Below are positions 6,956 through 14,541 of a stretch of DNA of 18,538 bases, one piece after another. The notes beneath the pieces were generated by a model. The model saw only the letters and a program-made list of their open reading frames with translations. It was not told where the DNA came from and made no database searches. Location of the stretch: positions 1-18,538 of the forward strand of contig JBEIVB010000048.1 of NCBI GenBank assembly GCA_040374085.1, read 5' to 3'. How positions within the stretch are numbered: the stretch's first letter is position 1; every line of letters starts with the position of its first letter. The position numbers and the translations under genes are program-made. The DNA is from JBEIVB01 sp040374085 (GTDB lineage: Bacteria > Bacteroidota > Bacteroidia > UBA4408).

Positions 6956-7646
6956 AGGCTTCCTGCACCTTCTGGAATTTCTCCTTGGCATCTTGCTGGT
7001 ATTCTTCTCCAAGATGGCTCACTTTATCGGGGTGAAAGCGCACGGCCATGCGGCGGTAGGCTTTTTTTACTTCCTCATCGGTGGCGGTGGGCTCTATCTC
7101 CAGGATGCGGAAGTTGCTCTCGTTGTTGCGCACAAACATGTGCTTCACCGAGTCGGCATCGCCGGCCTGTACGCCCAAGGCACGCGCAATAAATTCCAAC
7201 ACCTGAAGCTCGGCCCCCATCACCTGACCATCGGCGGCGGCAATGCCGTAGAGGAAGTGCAACAGCTGCACGCGAGAGGCATATTCCATGTTCTGCCGAA
7301 TCTGCCCGCATACTTCCTGAACGGGTATGTCTTGTTTCAATAACTCCCGCAAGAGCAGCATGTCCTGGCGGGTTTGCTCCACGCCGAAGTGCTTCACGAA
7401 AAAGGTTTTTACAAACTCCAGCTCCGCTTTTAAGATGTTGCCGTCGGCACGCATCACGGCCGCACACAACACCAGCAGGCTCGAGGTGAAGTCGGAGCGG
7501 GCATCGCCGCTGCGCACTCCGGCTTTTTCCACTACTACGTTGGAGTCGTCCAACACAGAACCCAAGGCGAAGCCTATGATGCCCCCAATGGGTCCAAACA
7601 TAGCCCAGCCCAATCCACCTCCCAGCCATTTGCCAAATTTGCTCAT
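6921..7646 (-). CDS. DjlA-like co-chaperone (TerB-like domain plus J domain)
   Basis: A 241-residue protein in three parts. Residues 8-32 are a glycine-zipper-like hydrophobic segment (GGGLGWAMFGPIGGIIGFAL), probably membrane-associated. Residues 50-165 form an all-helical TerB/DjlA-like domain with the two typical RADG and AADG turns, at about 66-69 and 137-140. Residues 177-241 are a C-terminal J domain with HPDK at 205-208, the motif that stimulates the ATPase of DnaK. This domain order matches DjlA-type J proteins. ATG 7646 was chosen because it places the zipper at the N-terminus; an ATG-free extension to 7682 adds nothing family-like. It is the first gene of a four-gene minus-strand unit. 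Client proteins are unknown; the export-linked genes after it hint at envelope quality control, which is inference only. Confidence 0.88.
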   Translation of the reverse strand: MSKFGKWLGGGLGWAMFGPIGGIIGFALGSVLDDSNVVVEKAGVRSGDARSDFTSSLLVLCAAVMRADGNILKAELEFVKTFFVKHFGVEQTRQDMLLLRELLKQDIPVQEVCGQIRQNMEYASRVQLLHFLYGIAAADGQVMGAELQVLEFIARALGVQAGDADSVKHMFVRNNESNFRILEIEPTATDEEVKKAYRRMAVRFHPDKVSHLGEEYQQDAKEKFQKVQEAYENIRKARGIA

Positions 7647-7713
7647 AACGATGTATTTGATTCGTTGGCCTCTTGTGCCCATTCCGCTGAAGGTTCATCG
7701 GCCAAAGCCAGGC

Positions 7714-7721
7714 CAAAAGTA
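7714..7721 (-). promoter_or_regulatory. -7 box upstream of the djlA-like gene
   Basis: The minus strand reads TACTTTTG, an exact TAnnTTTG match, in the 117-bp divergent gap between djlA and ppa. The predicted leader is about 60 nt. The -33 element is not convincing. On the other strand, TAACATTG at 7736-7743 is a weaker candidate for ppa. Confidence 0.4.
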
Positions 7722-7763
7722 ACCCAATTTGTGGTTAACATTGCACCCTAAGCTGCTTTGCAC

Positions 7764-8384
7764 ATGACCCACTCGCGTTATAAAGTCCACCCCTGGCACG
7801 GCATCCCCATCGGCGATGAGGCCCCCGAGTCCGTTACGGCGTTCATTGAGATTGTGCCCACCGATACGGTGAAGTATGAGATCGATAAGGAAACCGGTTA
7901 CCTGAAGGTAGACCGCCCTCAGAAGTTTTCAAACATCATTCCGGCGTTATATGGGTTTGTGCCGCAAACGCTTTCGGGCGAATCGTCCGGAAGGTTTTCG
8001 AGCGAGAAGACGGGCAGGGAGGGGCTGCAGGGCGATGGAGATCCTCTGGACATCTGCGTGCTCTCCGAACGCAACATCACCCACGGCGACATCATCTTAA
8101 AAGCCATACCCATTGGCGGATTCCGATTGATAGACCGGGGCGAAGCCGACGATAAGATCATTGCCGTTATGGCCAAAGATGAGGTGTATCGCCAGTGGGA
8201 AGATGTTTCGGATGTGCCCGACGCTATTTTACAACGCTTGCATCATTACTTCCTCACCTACAAAAACATGCCCGGCCTCGACGAACGCCTCTGCGAAATT
8301 GTTCAGGTGTATGGGCGCGAAGAGGCCCTGGAGGTTATTCGCCACGCCATGCACGATTACCAAGCCTTGTTTGGTGCATCTTAA
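7764..8384 (+). CDS. ppa: soluble inorganic pyrophosphatase
   Basis: Family I cytoplasmic pyrophosphatase. It hydrolyses PPi to two phosphates and so pulls nucleic-acid, protein and sugar-nucleotide synthesis forward. At 206 residues it is longer than the roughly 175 of E. coli Ppa. The signature GDGDPLDICVLSE lies at residues 90-102, with metal-binding Asp91 and Asp96, and the third acidic cluster is GEADDKIIAV at 126-135. The phosphate-binding KYEIDKETGYLKVDRP block lies at 37-52, and the Lys/Tyr-rich stretch near 165-172 follows. The extra length is partly an insertion before the signature (SGRFSSEKTGREGLQ). ATG 7764 is preferred to the in-frame TTG at 7758. It is divergent from djlA. Confidence 0.92.
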   Translation: MTHSRYKVHPWHGIPIGDEAPESVTAFIEIVPTDTVKYEIDKETGYLKVDRPQKFSNIIPALYGFVPQTLSGESSGRFSSEKTGREGLQGDGDPLDICVLSERNITHGDIILKAIPIGGFRLIDRGEADDKIIAVMAKDEVYRQWEDVSDVPDAILQRLHHYFLTYKNMPGLDERLCEIVQVYGREEALEVIRHAMHDYQALFGAS

Positions 8385-8567
8385 TGCATGAAATGTATAG
8401 TGCAATAATGGCATCGATGGGATCATGTATGCGTGGTTTTCCGTCCTCTTCTGTTGTCACGAAAAAGAAAAATTCAGTCGATTGAAAAACAAGCTAAGCA
8501 TCGGCAACCAAAGCTAAACCGCCTCCAGTAGGCAATTGGGTGAAAAAAGCCCTTGGCTGTAGGTCAA

Positions 8568-8978
8568 TTAGGAACAGATGTTTTCAATTTCTTGAAGACA
8601 TTCTTTGCAGGTACGAACTTCCCTTGGATCAAAACGATAATGGACATATCTGGAAGTCCAACACTCGTCTTTGAGTGTTTTGTAATCAGCATATATTTCC
8701 GGAATGTACTCTTCTACCAACTGCAACCTTATTTTATGGGGATTTAATTCTACGCCTTTGTTTTGTCGCTTTAATTCTCTGTAATATTCCTCAAAATTCT
8801 GGTAGCGCTTAACGGTTCCATTTATGTCATAGTGGTTTGGAAACAACTCATGAGAAACAAAATAAATGGCCGAATAATAGGCGGTGGTTATAACCCAATC
8901 GCCAAAATCTGGATTTGATTGGTGAAGAAAATCGCAAACACGTTTGTTGTGTTTGGCATGTTTTAGAAAATGAGACAC
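8568..8978 (-). CDS. HEPN-domain-like small protein
   Basis: A 136-residue all-alpha protein resembling HEPN proteins of the type with the pattern DWxxTxxYYSAxxxV. Here residues 27-42 read DWVITTAYYSAIYFVS. A polar stretch near 50-75 (KRYQNFEEYYRELKR) follows, then the helix EEYIPEIYADYKTLKDECWTSRY. HEPN proteins occur as RNases or as partners of nucleotidyltransferases in toxin-antitoxin and phage-defence loci. The canonical R-x4-6-H catalytic motif is not evident; the closest is SRYVHYR at 109-115. So it may be a non-nuclease or variant member. The gene begins with GTG at 8978, 5 bp after the TAA of the upstream gene, so the two are probably co-translated. It is clearly AT-rich compared with ppa and the hydrolase on either side. 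HEPN-like assignment about 0.65; function unknown. Confidence 0.65.
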   Translation of the reverse strand: MSHFLKHAKHNKRVCDFLHQSNPDFGDWVITTAYYSAIYFVSHELFPNHYDINGTVKRYQNFEEYYRELKRQNKGVELNPHKIRLQLVEEYIPEIYADYKTLKDECWTSRYVHYRFDPREVRTCKECLQEIENICS

Positions 8979-8983
8979 TATTA

Positions 8984-9487
8984 TTATTTTCTTTTAGGGT
9001 TGTAACTAAGATAATATCCGTGGTTCTGTAGCGATTTGGAATTCAGTTCTTTGTTTTCAGGCTTCAACGTAAATTCAATGTTGAACGTGCTTGTGTTGTT
9101 TTCCTTTCGTAAATCTTTTGCTTTATGATATAAATTTGATCGAATGGTTTTGTTGAAATACATTTCGGAATCAACTACAACCAAGGTGTCGAATGCGTCG
9201 ATGTTTTCAAATTTCAAATAAACCCTAACCTTTTTGGCGCCTTGTGCTTTAGCCCATTCAAAGAAAGTTTCTGAAAGTTTGAAAGCCAGGTTGATGTTGT
9301 TCATAAAAATCTTTTTGGCATACTTATCTTTATTCTCTAAACCGGCTTTTACTCCTTCTTCAAACGCATCGATGATTTGGTCGGTTGATGGAACTGCAGA
9401 TTCTGCGCACCAATGGTATAGACGGCCTTTTATTTCATCTTCAAATTGTACATCGGCTGGATGGATGTTGCTTCGAACAGATTTCAT
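8984..9487 (-). CDS. unrecognised partner of the HEPN-like gene
   Basis: A 167-residue protein I cannot assign to a family. The N-terminal half (about 17-85) is helical and charged (IIDAFEEGVKAGLENKDKY, FKLSETFFEWAKAQG). The second half looks alpha/beta: VRVYLKFENIDAFDTLVVVD (86-106), the helix LYHKAKDLRKENN, and the strand FNIEFTLKPEN. The tail is basic and ends NPKRK. The order strand, Asp, strand, helix, strand vaguely recalls a small nucleotidyltransferase core, but the GS and DxD motifs of MNT enzymes are absent. It is first in a two-gene unit, and its triple-stop end (TAATAATAG) leads straight into the GTG of the HEPN-like gene. As the first gene beside a HEPN protein it could be an antitoxin, sensor or cognate enzyme; that is inference. 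Base composition is AT-rich like its partner. Confidence 0.75.
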   Translation of the reverse strand: MKSVRSNIHPADVQFEDEIKGRLYHWCAESAVPSTDQIIDAFEEGVKAGLENKDKYAKKIFMNNINLAFKLSETFFEWAKAQGAKKVRVYLKFENIDAFDTLVVVDSEMYFNKTIRSNLYHKAKDLRKENNTSTFNIEFTLKPENKELNSKSLQNHGYYLSYNPKRK

Positions 9488-9529
9488 AGTGCCAGGTTAA
9501 CGAATAATATTCAAATATGTTTTGGTTAA

Positions 9530-9537
9530 CAAAGATA
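9530..9537 (-). promoter_or_regulatory. -7 box for the two-gene HEPN unit
   Basis: The minus strand reads TATCTTTG, an exact TAnnTTTG match, 43 bp before the ATG at 9487. GTTAAC occurs twice nearby (9496-9501 and 9525-9530), 29 bp apart and the second touching the box. This could be operator-like, but the motif is short. Confidence 0.35.
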
Positions 9538-9577
9538 GAAGAATTGACCAAGTGCTTATGGGCCAGATTGATCATAT

Positions 9578-9609
9578 TTGCCTGGTATTTATATCGATAC
9601 CTATTTTCG
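9578..9609 (+). promoter_or_regulatory. possible promoter of the alpha/beta hydrolase
   Basis: TTG at 9578-9580, then 21 bp, then TATTTTCG (9602-9609), a 7-of-8 match to TAnnTTTG. This would give a leader of roughly 17-20 nt before ATG 9633. One mismatch falls in the conserved TTTG. Confidence 0.3.
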
Positions 9610-9632
9610 TTGTCATCTAGCCATTCACCTTC

Positions 9633-10481
9633 ATGCACGCACCCTCTGAGCACACCCTAATGCTTACCGGCAGCCGGAATCGCCCTTTTTTAGTGCGGGC
9701 ATACGTTCCGGCTCGGGTGCGCGGACCTCTGGTGCTGTGGCTGCACGGGTTTAAGGGGTTCAGCGATTGGGGGCCATTCCCCAACGTCTGCCGGGCCATG
9801 GCACAAGCGGGTTTTGCTGTGGCTCAGGTAAACTTCTCCCACAACGGAACCACGCCTCAGCATCCTGCCGACTTTGTAGACCTGGAGGCCTTTTCCTGCA
9901 ACACCTACGGCATGGAGCTGCACGATGCCACCGTGGCCCTGGATGCGCTTCTGGGCAGCCGCGGAAAAGAGCTGGGCATAAACGCCGAAGCCGCCTATGC
10001 AGTTGGCCACAGCAGGGGAGGAGGCATTGCGCTGCTCCTGGCCGATCGCCACCCTCAGGTGCTTGGATTGGCCACCTGGGCAGGGGTTTCCGATTTCAAC
10101 CGAAGGATGAAAGCCAGGCAAATGCGCTATTGGAAAGACAAGGGCGTAATCTACACCTTCAACGCCCGCACCCAGCAGCACATGCCCATGCGCTATTCCA
10201 TTTGGGAAGATTACGAGCAGCATAGAAACGACTACGACCTCGAGGCCTGCGCACAACGCATGCACAAACCCTGGATCATTCTGCACGGCAGCGCCGACGA
10301 AGCCGTTCCCATGGCCGAAGCCAAGCAGTTGGCCCAATGGCAACCCCGCGCCGAAACCTGTTTCCTGCAAGGCGCCAACCACACCTTTGGTGGCAAGCAT
10401 CCCTGGAACGAAAGCCAATTGCCGCCTCACCTTGAGCACGTGGTGGCCCGCACCCTCCGGCACCTGTCGGGTACGTGCTGA
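9633..10481 (+). CDS. alpha/beta hydrolase
   Basis: A 282-residue serine hydrolase of the alpha/beta fold, dienelactone-hydrolase/esterase-like. The catalytic triad is readable: Ser127 in the nucleophile elbow GHSRGG (125-130), Asp222 in LHGSADEAVP, and His250 in GANHTFGGKHPW. The oxyanion region is LWLHGFKGFSDW, with HGFKGF at about 38-43. No signal peptide is visible, so it is probably cytoplasmic. Natural substrate is unknown; ester or lactone hydrolysis is the default for the fold. Base composition is again GC-rich, which marks the right edge of the AT-rich HEPN island. It has no operon partner in the same direction closer than 134 bp. Confidence 0.87.
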   Translation: MHAPSEHTLMLTGSRNRPFLVRAYVPARVRGPLVLWLHGFKGFSDWGPFPNVCRAMAQAGFAVAQVNFSHNGTTPQHPADFVDLEAFSCNTYGMELHDATVALDALLGSRGKELGINAEAAYAVGHSRGGGIALLLADRHPQVLGLATWAGVSDFNRRMKARQMRYWKDKGVIYTFNARTQQHMPMRYSIWEDYEQHRNDYDLEACAQRMHKPWIILHGSADEAVPMAEAKQLAQWQPRAETCFLQGANHTFGGKHPWNESQLPPHLEHVVARTLRHLSGTC

Positions 10482-10615
10482 TGCAATGGGGTTGAGCGCC
10501 CAAAGGGGACGCATCTTATATATTATTTTTGCAATACTTTATTTTGCAAATGTGATATTTTCTTGGAGTTGTTTTCGCGGACTTTATTTTAGGTTCATCA
10601 AATCAACTCCTATCT

Positions 10616-11770
10616 ATGAAAAATGGTATAGCATTCTTCTGTTTTATTTGGGTTCTGTTTTCAGCTTGCTCGCTGGAGAAGCGCTTGTACAGGCCCGGTT
10701 GGCACATTTCTCGGTTGACTCCTGCACCCAAGCCAAAGCTTAGGCCCGAGGTGAAAAAGATACAGGTCCCGGAGCCTCAAGCGCGGTCCGGCGAAGATCA
10801 GCTCCAGGCGGAAGCAAGCCTAGACGCGGTTCCGCAAACGCTCGCCCACGCTTCTAATGCCCGCGTGCAGCGCAGGTTTCCAGCCCAACGGAGGGTAGCG
10901 TCCGAACACAAAAAGCTCGAGGCAGCGCAATCCATGCGGAAGGTAAATGCGCGTAAGAAAGAACATTACAGCCGTCGCCAATCCAAGCCCGATGAACGCC
11001 AATTATTCGCAATGTCCATAGGTTTGGCCACCCTTTTGTTTTTTAGACTAACGGTGCCGATGGGGTATATGCTCATTGCGTTTGTATTGTTGCTGGTGGC
11101 CGGAGGCATGTACAAGCGCCGATACCTAACCATGAACGGTTGGAACTGGACCATCCTTCCAACCCTGAGCATCACCCGCCGTCAATTCCTCACCTTCATA
11201 ACGGGTTTGTCCATCGTGTTGCTCACGTGGTTGTTTCCCGTTTCCATACCCTTTGTGTGGATGCTGAAAATTGCGGTAGGCGGCTTTTGGGTGGTACGGC
11301 AGGCGGTGATGATGCTGCGCAAAGAAGGCAGCCGGCGAAATCCGCTAACCAGGCCCAACAGCGCATTCTGGAACCACTGGACAGGGAAGCGCTGGAATCG
11401 GCTGGGGTATTCGTTGCAGGCGCTTATGTTTTCCTCTCTACTGGCCGGCTTGTCGTTTATTTATTTCACCGACGTTCCTTTGCCCTTGTTTGATGAACTT
11501 CTGGTGCTGGCAGTTCCCCTGGCCTTCATACTCTTCTGCTGCGTGCTTCTGTTGGAAGCAGGCAAGCGCGTGCTGGGCAACGAAGACAAGCGCGAGGCTC
11601 AGAAGCAGGCAGACCCCAATCAGGGAGGTAAAACCGGCGAAAAGTTCCTGACCCATAAAGTAGACCGCTTGGTGGTCTTTTGCTTGGCTGCTCTGGTGGT
11701 TTGGTTCCTATGGCAGCTGTTCGCTTATGGAGTTTTGGGTTACGGCGTGGGGGGCATGTTTGTTTTTTAG
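10616..11770 (+). CDS. predicted lipoprotein with multiple membrane segments, unknown function
   Basis: A 384-residue protein with an unusual plan. Residues 1-18 look like a lipoprotein signal (hydrophobic run then FSAC, Cys18). The mature end begins CSLEKRLYRPGWHIS; an EKRxYxxGW/Y motif after the signal recurs in Bacteroidota membrane proteins. Residues 30-130 are polar, rich in Arg, Lys, Gln and Ala, and probably disordered. From about 130 to the end there are roughly six hydrophobic segments (for example LMFSSLLAGLSFIYF, VPLAFILFCCVLLL, VFCLAALVVWFLWQLF) separated by basic loops. I recognise no named family. A TATTTTTG -7-like box lies at 10524-10531, some 85 bp before the ATG. It ends 25 bp before the convergent mpl gene. 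If the N-terminus is really lipidated, this is a lipoprotein anchored near a polytopic domain; if not, residue 1-20 is simply the first membrane segment. Confidence 0.72.
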   Translation: MKNGIAFFCFIWVLFSACSLEKRLYRPGWHISRLTPAPKPKLRPEVKKIQVPEPQARSGEDQLQAEASLDAVPQTLAHASNARVQRRFPAQRRVASEHKKLEAAQSMRKVNARKKEHYSRRQSKPDERQLFAMSIGLATLLFFRLTVPMGYMLIAFVLLLVAGGMYKRRYLTMNGWNWTILPTLSITRRQFLTFITGLSIVLLTWLFPVSIPFVWMLKIAVGGFWVVRQAVMMLRKEGSRRNPLTRPNSAFWNHWTGKRWNRLGYSLQALMFSSLLAGLSFIYFTDVPLPLFDELLVLAVPLAFILFCCVLLLEAGKRVLGNEDKREAQKQADPNQGGKTGEKFLTHKVDRLVVFCLAALVVWFLWQLFAYGVLGYGVGGMFVF

Positions 11771-11774
11771 CGCC

Positions 11775-11812
11775 CTAAAGCCGGTCCAATTTTGGTTATG
11801 TGTTGGCTTTAG
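11775..11812. terminator. hairpin between convergent genes
   Basis: A perfect 8-bp inverted repeat, CTAAAGCC (11775-11782) and GGCTTTAG (11805-11812), lies astride the 25-bp gap between the plus-strand lipoprotein gene and minus-strand mpl. The loop contains a second small inverted repeat, CCAATTTTGG. Neither side has a T tract, so it would be a bidirectional hairpin of uncertain strength. Its right arm lies in the last codons of mpl. Confidence 0.4.
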
Positions 11813-13169
11813 CAAAGCCCAAATCTGCAGCAAGGGCAGGCATAGAAATGCCATCGAAGGTACCCGAACTCATCATCAGCAAAACGCTGTGGCTCCAATC
11901 CATGGCATGAAGTTGCGCCACCAGCTCATTTGAATCGGTGAACACCCTCAGGTTTTTTCCGCCAAAGGCTTCGGCTACTTCTTTGGGTTGAATGTCTTCC
12001 AGTTTTTTATGGGCTATTGTTTTAGGGTTGTAATAAACAAAGGCCTCATCGGCATGCTCCATAGTTCCGTTGTACTCGGCCAGGAAGGCGCGGTTTAGGC
12101 TGCTGAAGGTGTGCAGCTCCATGCAGGCCACCAGACGAATTCCGGGATATTGCGTACGAACCGCCTCCACCGTGGCTTTGAGCTTAGACGGAGAGTGCGC
12201 AAAGTCGCGGTAAAACACGCCTTGCGCCGTTCGGCCCACCAGCTCGAGGCGGCGCGCTGCACCGCGGAACGAGGATAAAGCCTGTACCACATCCTGAGGG
12301 GCAAACCCAAGGGCTTCGCACACCAGACGCGCCGCCTCGAGGTTCTGCAGGTTGTGCTCGCCAAACACGCCCAAGGCAAGCTCGCTTCCGCCGCTTATCC
12401 AATACGAAATGCCCGCTTCTACCCGGTGTTGGGGAATGCCATAGGCAATGGTGTTTAATCGGCCTTGTTGCTCATTGGCCAATTGTTGTAATATCTCGTC
12501 CTGGGCAGCATAAAAAACCACAGCGCCATCGGGCATGGTGTTCAAAAAAATGCGAAACTGATCTACGTATCCTTCAAAGGTGGGAAACACGTTTATGTGA
12601 TCCCAGGCCACACCCGTTAGCACCGCAATCTGAGGATGGTAGAGGTGAAATTTGGGGCGTGGATCCAAGGGCGAGGATAGGTATTCATCGCCTTCGAGTA
12701 TGGCCACAGGCGCATCGTTGCTGAGGCGCACCATGGTTTCGAACCCGTCGAGCTGGGCACCCACCAGATAATCGAAGTTGGCGCCCAGCAAGCGCAAGGC
12801 GTGCATGATCATGGCGGTGGTGGTGGTTTTGCCGTGGCTGCCGCCCACCACTACGCGGGTTTTGGAGAGGGTGGCTTGGTATAGGTATTCCGGGTAGGAA
12901 TACACGGGCAGCCCCAGCTCTTTGGCCTTGTGCAGTTCGGGGTTGTCGGCCCGGGCGTGCATGCCCAAGATTACGGCATCGAGGTCCGCAGTGATGCGCT
13001 CTGGATACCACCCAATGCGCTCGGGAAGCAAACCTTTGGCCTCCAATCGGCTTTTGGATGGGTCGTTGATTTCGTCGTCCGAACCGGTTACACGTACGCC
13101 TTTCTCATGCAAGGCTAAGGCTAGGTTGTGCATCGCTGCACCGCCAATGGCAATGAAATGAACCTTCAT
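11796..13169 (-). CDS. mpl: UDP-N-acetylmuramate:L-alanyl-gamma-D-glutamyl-meso-diaminopimelate ligase
   Basis: Cytoplasmic Mur-type ligase that joins recycled tripeptide to UDP-MurNAc, feeding salvaged cell-wall peptide back into peptidoglycan synthesis. At 457 residues it has the normal Mpl length. Features in order: N-terminal Rossmann start HFIAIGGAAMHNLALAL (typical MurC/Mpl GxxMxxLA), then ATP loop GGSHGKTTTTAM (P-loop at 110-117). ILEGDEYLSSPLDPRPKF and the DHINVF motif of the central domain come next, followed by GEHNLQNLEAARL. The C-terminal domain starts DFAHSPSKLKATVEAVR, close to the DYAHHP signature. MurC is the main alternative; the wording of the opening, HARADNPELHKAKELGLPVYSYPEYLY, and the DYAHSP-type motif fit Mpl better. 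Divergent from the Omp85-like gene across 138 bp. Confidence 0.85.
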   Translation of the reverse strand: MKVHFIAIGGAAMHNLALALHEKGVRVTGSDDEINDPSKSRLEAKGLLPERIGWYPERITADLDAVILGMHARADNPELHKAKELGLPVYSYPEYLYQATLSKTRVVVGGSHGKTTTTAMIMHALRLLGANFDYLVGAQLDGFETMVRLSNDAPVAILEGDEYLSSPLDPRPKFHLYHPQIAVLTGVAWDHINVFPTFEGYVDQFRIFLNTMPDGAVVFYAAQDEILQQLANEQQGRLNTIAYGIPQHRVEAGISYWISGGSELALGVFGEHNLQNLEAARLVCEALGFAPQDVVQALSSFRGAARRLELVGRTAQGVFYRDFAHSPSKLKATVEAVRTQYPGIRLVACMELHTFSSLNRAFLAEYNGTMEHADEAFVYYNPKTIAHKKLEDIQPKEVAEAFGGKNLRVFTDSNELVAQLHAMDWSHSVLLMMSSGTFDGISMPALAADLGFAKANT

Positions 13170-13307
13170 GCCCGAAAGAAACGCAATCGAGGTTACCTTG
13201 GCACCTGCTGCTGCTGCCTTTCTATAAACAATCGACGGTTAACCATTTTTTTTGTCCGCCCATATCACCTCTTTGCCCGGTTTTTGCGTATGCTTGTTCA
13301 CCGTGTT

Positions 13308-14492
13308 ATGAAAAGAGGCTGCCTGTTGTTTCTGCTCCTGATATGCGCCCTTCCCGGCCTATCCATCACACCCGCGGTGGTGCCCCAAAAAGATGCGCAG
13401 GATTATGTGAGCCGCTGGTTTGGCATACGCTTGCCCTCCCAGCCCGATTCGTTGTCTGGAAGAAGCTATTGGACGGTGCTTCCCTTGGTTCGATATTCGG
13501 TGGTTACCTCTTGGGTTGGACAGGTTACCGCAGCCGGAGGTTTCTACCTCGATCGCAACCCCGCTACCCGCATGAGCACGCTGGTGGCTGCTGCTTCCTA
13601 CACCTTCAATCGTCAATCGTTTTTCCCGCTCTCTGCCGTGCTTTGGTGGAAAGGCAACGATTGGAACCTGCCCTTCGACTGGCGCTACATGCATTTTCCG
13701 GTGCAGGATTTCGGGCGGGATGTGGGCAATCTCGAGGGCAAGTCCTACCACCTGGATTTCAATTACCTGAAGCTGCACCAAACCCTCTTGCGCAGAACCC
13801 GCGACTCTTGGTATGCAGGGGTGGGCCTCTACGTGGATGCTGTCTGGAACATAGCCGCCGAGCCCTCACCTCCGGGCATCACCAATGTGCTGGAGGAAAA
13901 CGGGGGCAAGAACTCCGAACGTGCCATAAGTCCCGTATTACGCATTCAGCACGACAGCCGATCGAACATCCTCAACCCCGAAAAAGGCTGGTACCTTTCC
14001 ATGATCTACCGCCCAACCCCAGCCATTCGCGGATTTCAGCAAGACTGGCAGTCCCTGTTGATCGATGCCCGCCTGTATCTACGCCCCACACCTTCGTCGC
14101 GCAATGTGCTGGCCTTGTGGTCGTTTAACTGGTTCACCTTGGGCGGGGCCAGGGCTCCGTATCTGCTGCTGCCCAGCACGGGATGGGACGAGCAGCTCAA
14201 CACCGGCAGAGGGTACATTCAAGGCCGCTTTCGTGCCCGCAATATGGTGTATGCCGAGGCCGAGTACCGCTTCGGCATTTCTCGAAACGGATTGTTGGGC
14301 GGTGTGGTGTTTTCCAATCTTCAGGGATTTTCAAAAGATTACGCCAAAGCGGGCATGGCCTTTTTTCCGGCTGCGGGCATGGGCCTTCGCATCAAACTCA
14401 ACAAAAACAGCCGGGCCAACATCTGCATCGACTATGCGGTGGGGGTAAACGGCTCCCATGGCTTCTCCTTTAACCTGGGTGAGATCTTTTGA
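13308..14492 (+). CDS. Omp85-type outer-membrane barrel, no POTRA domains
   Basis: A 394-residue outer-membrane protein. Residues 1-21 are a signal peptide (CLLFLLLICALPGLS). The rest resembles the barrel end of Omp85/surface-antigen proteins: a strand-rich chain with an early Asp/Arg pattern (FYLDRNPATRMSTLVAAASYTFNR is the first strand pair), NPEKGWYLSM, the long extracellular loop region STGWDEQLNTGRGYIQGRF, then AEAEYRFG before the last strands. The end GFSFNLGEIF finishes in Phe, as outer-membrane barrels do. The arginine-containing R-G-Y-x-x-G-R-F element matches the Omp85 VRGF/Y motif that plugs the barrel. There is no room for POTRA repeats, which sets it apart from BamA and TamA. Substrate or partner unknown. 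ATG 13308 was chosen because the signal peptide starts there. Confidence 0.78.
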   Translation: MKRGCLLFLLLICALPGLSITPAVVPQKDAQDYVSRWFGIRLPSQPDSLSGRSYWTVLPLVRYSVVTSWVGQVTAAGGFYLDRNPATRMSTLVAAASYTFNRQSFFPLSAVLWWKGNDWNLPFDWRYMHFPVQDFGRDVGNLEGKSYHLDFNYLKLHQTLLRRTRDSWYAGVGLYVDAVWNIAAEPSPPGITNVLEENGGKNSERAISPVLRIQHDSRSNILNPEKGWYLSMIYRPTPAIRGFQQDWQSLLIDARLYLRPTPSSRNVLALWSFNWFTLGGARAPYLLLPSTGWDEQLNTGRGYIQGRFRARNMVYAEAEYRFGISRNGLLGGVVFSNLQGFSKDYAKAGMAFFPAAGMGLRIKLNKNSRANICIDYAVGVNGSHGFSFNLGEIF

Positions 14493-14493
14493 T

Positions 14494-14523
14494 TTTGCCA
14501 TCGAGACAGAGGTTGTATCTTTA
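14494..14523 (+). promoter_or_regulatory. promoter of the dinB-like gene
   Basis: TTTG (14494-14497), then 18 bp, then TATCTTTA (14516-14523), 7 of 8 to TAnnTTTG. The spacing is that of the Bacteroidota -33/-7 promoter. The predicted leader is about 12 nt before ATG 14542. It overlaps the end of the barrel gene's 3' side. Confidence 0.45.
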
Positions 14524-14541
14524 TCCCATAACACCAATACA

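Noticed and set aside
9496..9530. GTTAAC pair as an operator for the HEPN unit
   Set aside because: Six-base palindromes; GTTAAC also occurs in the ppa and mpl upstream regions, so the pairing here may be chance. Mentioned only with the promoter.
9690..10514. Open frame of 274 codons on the minus strand
   Set aside because: Antisense to the alpha/beta hydrolase, whose catalytic triad is readable on the plus strand.
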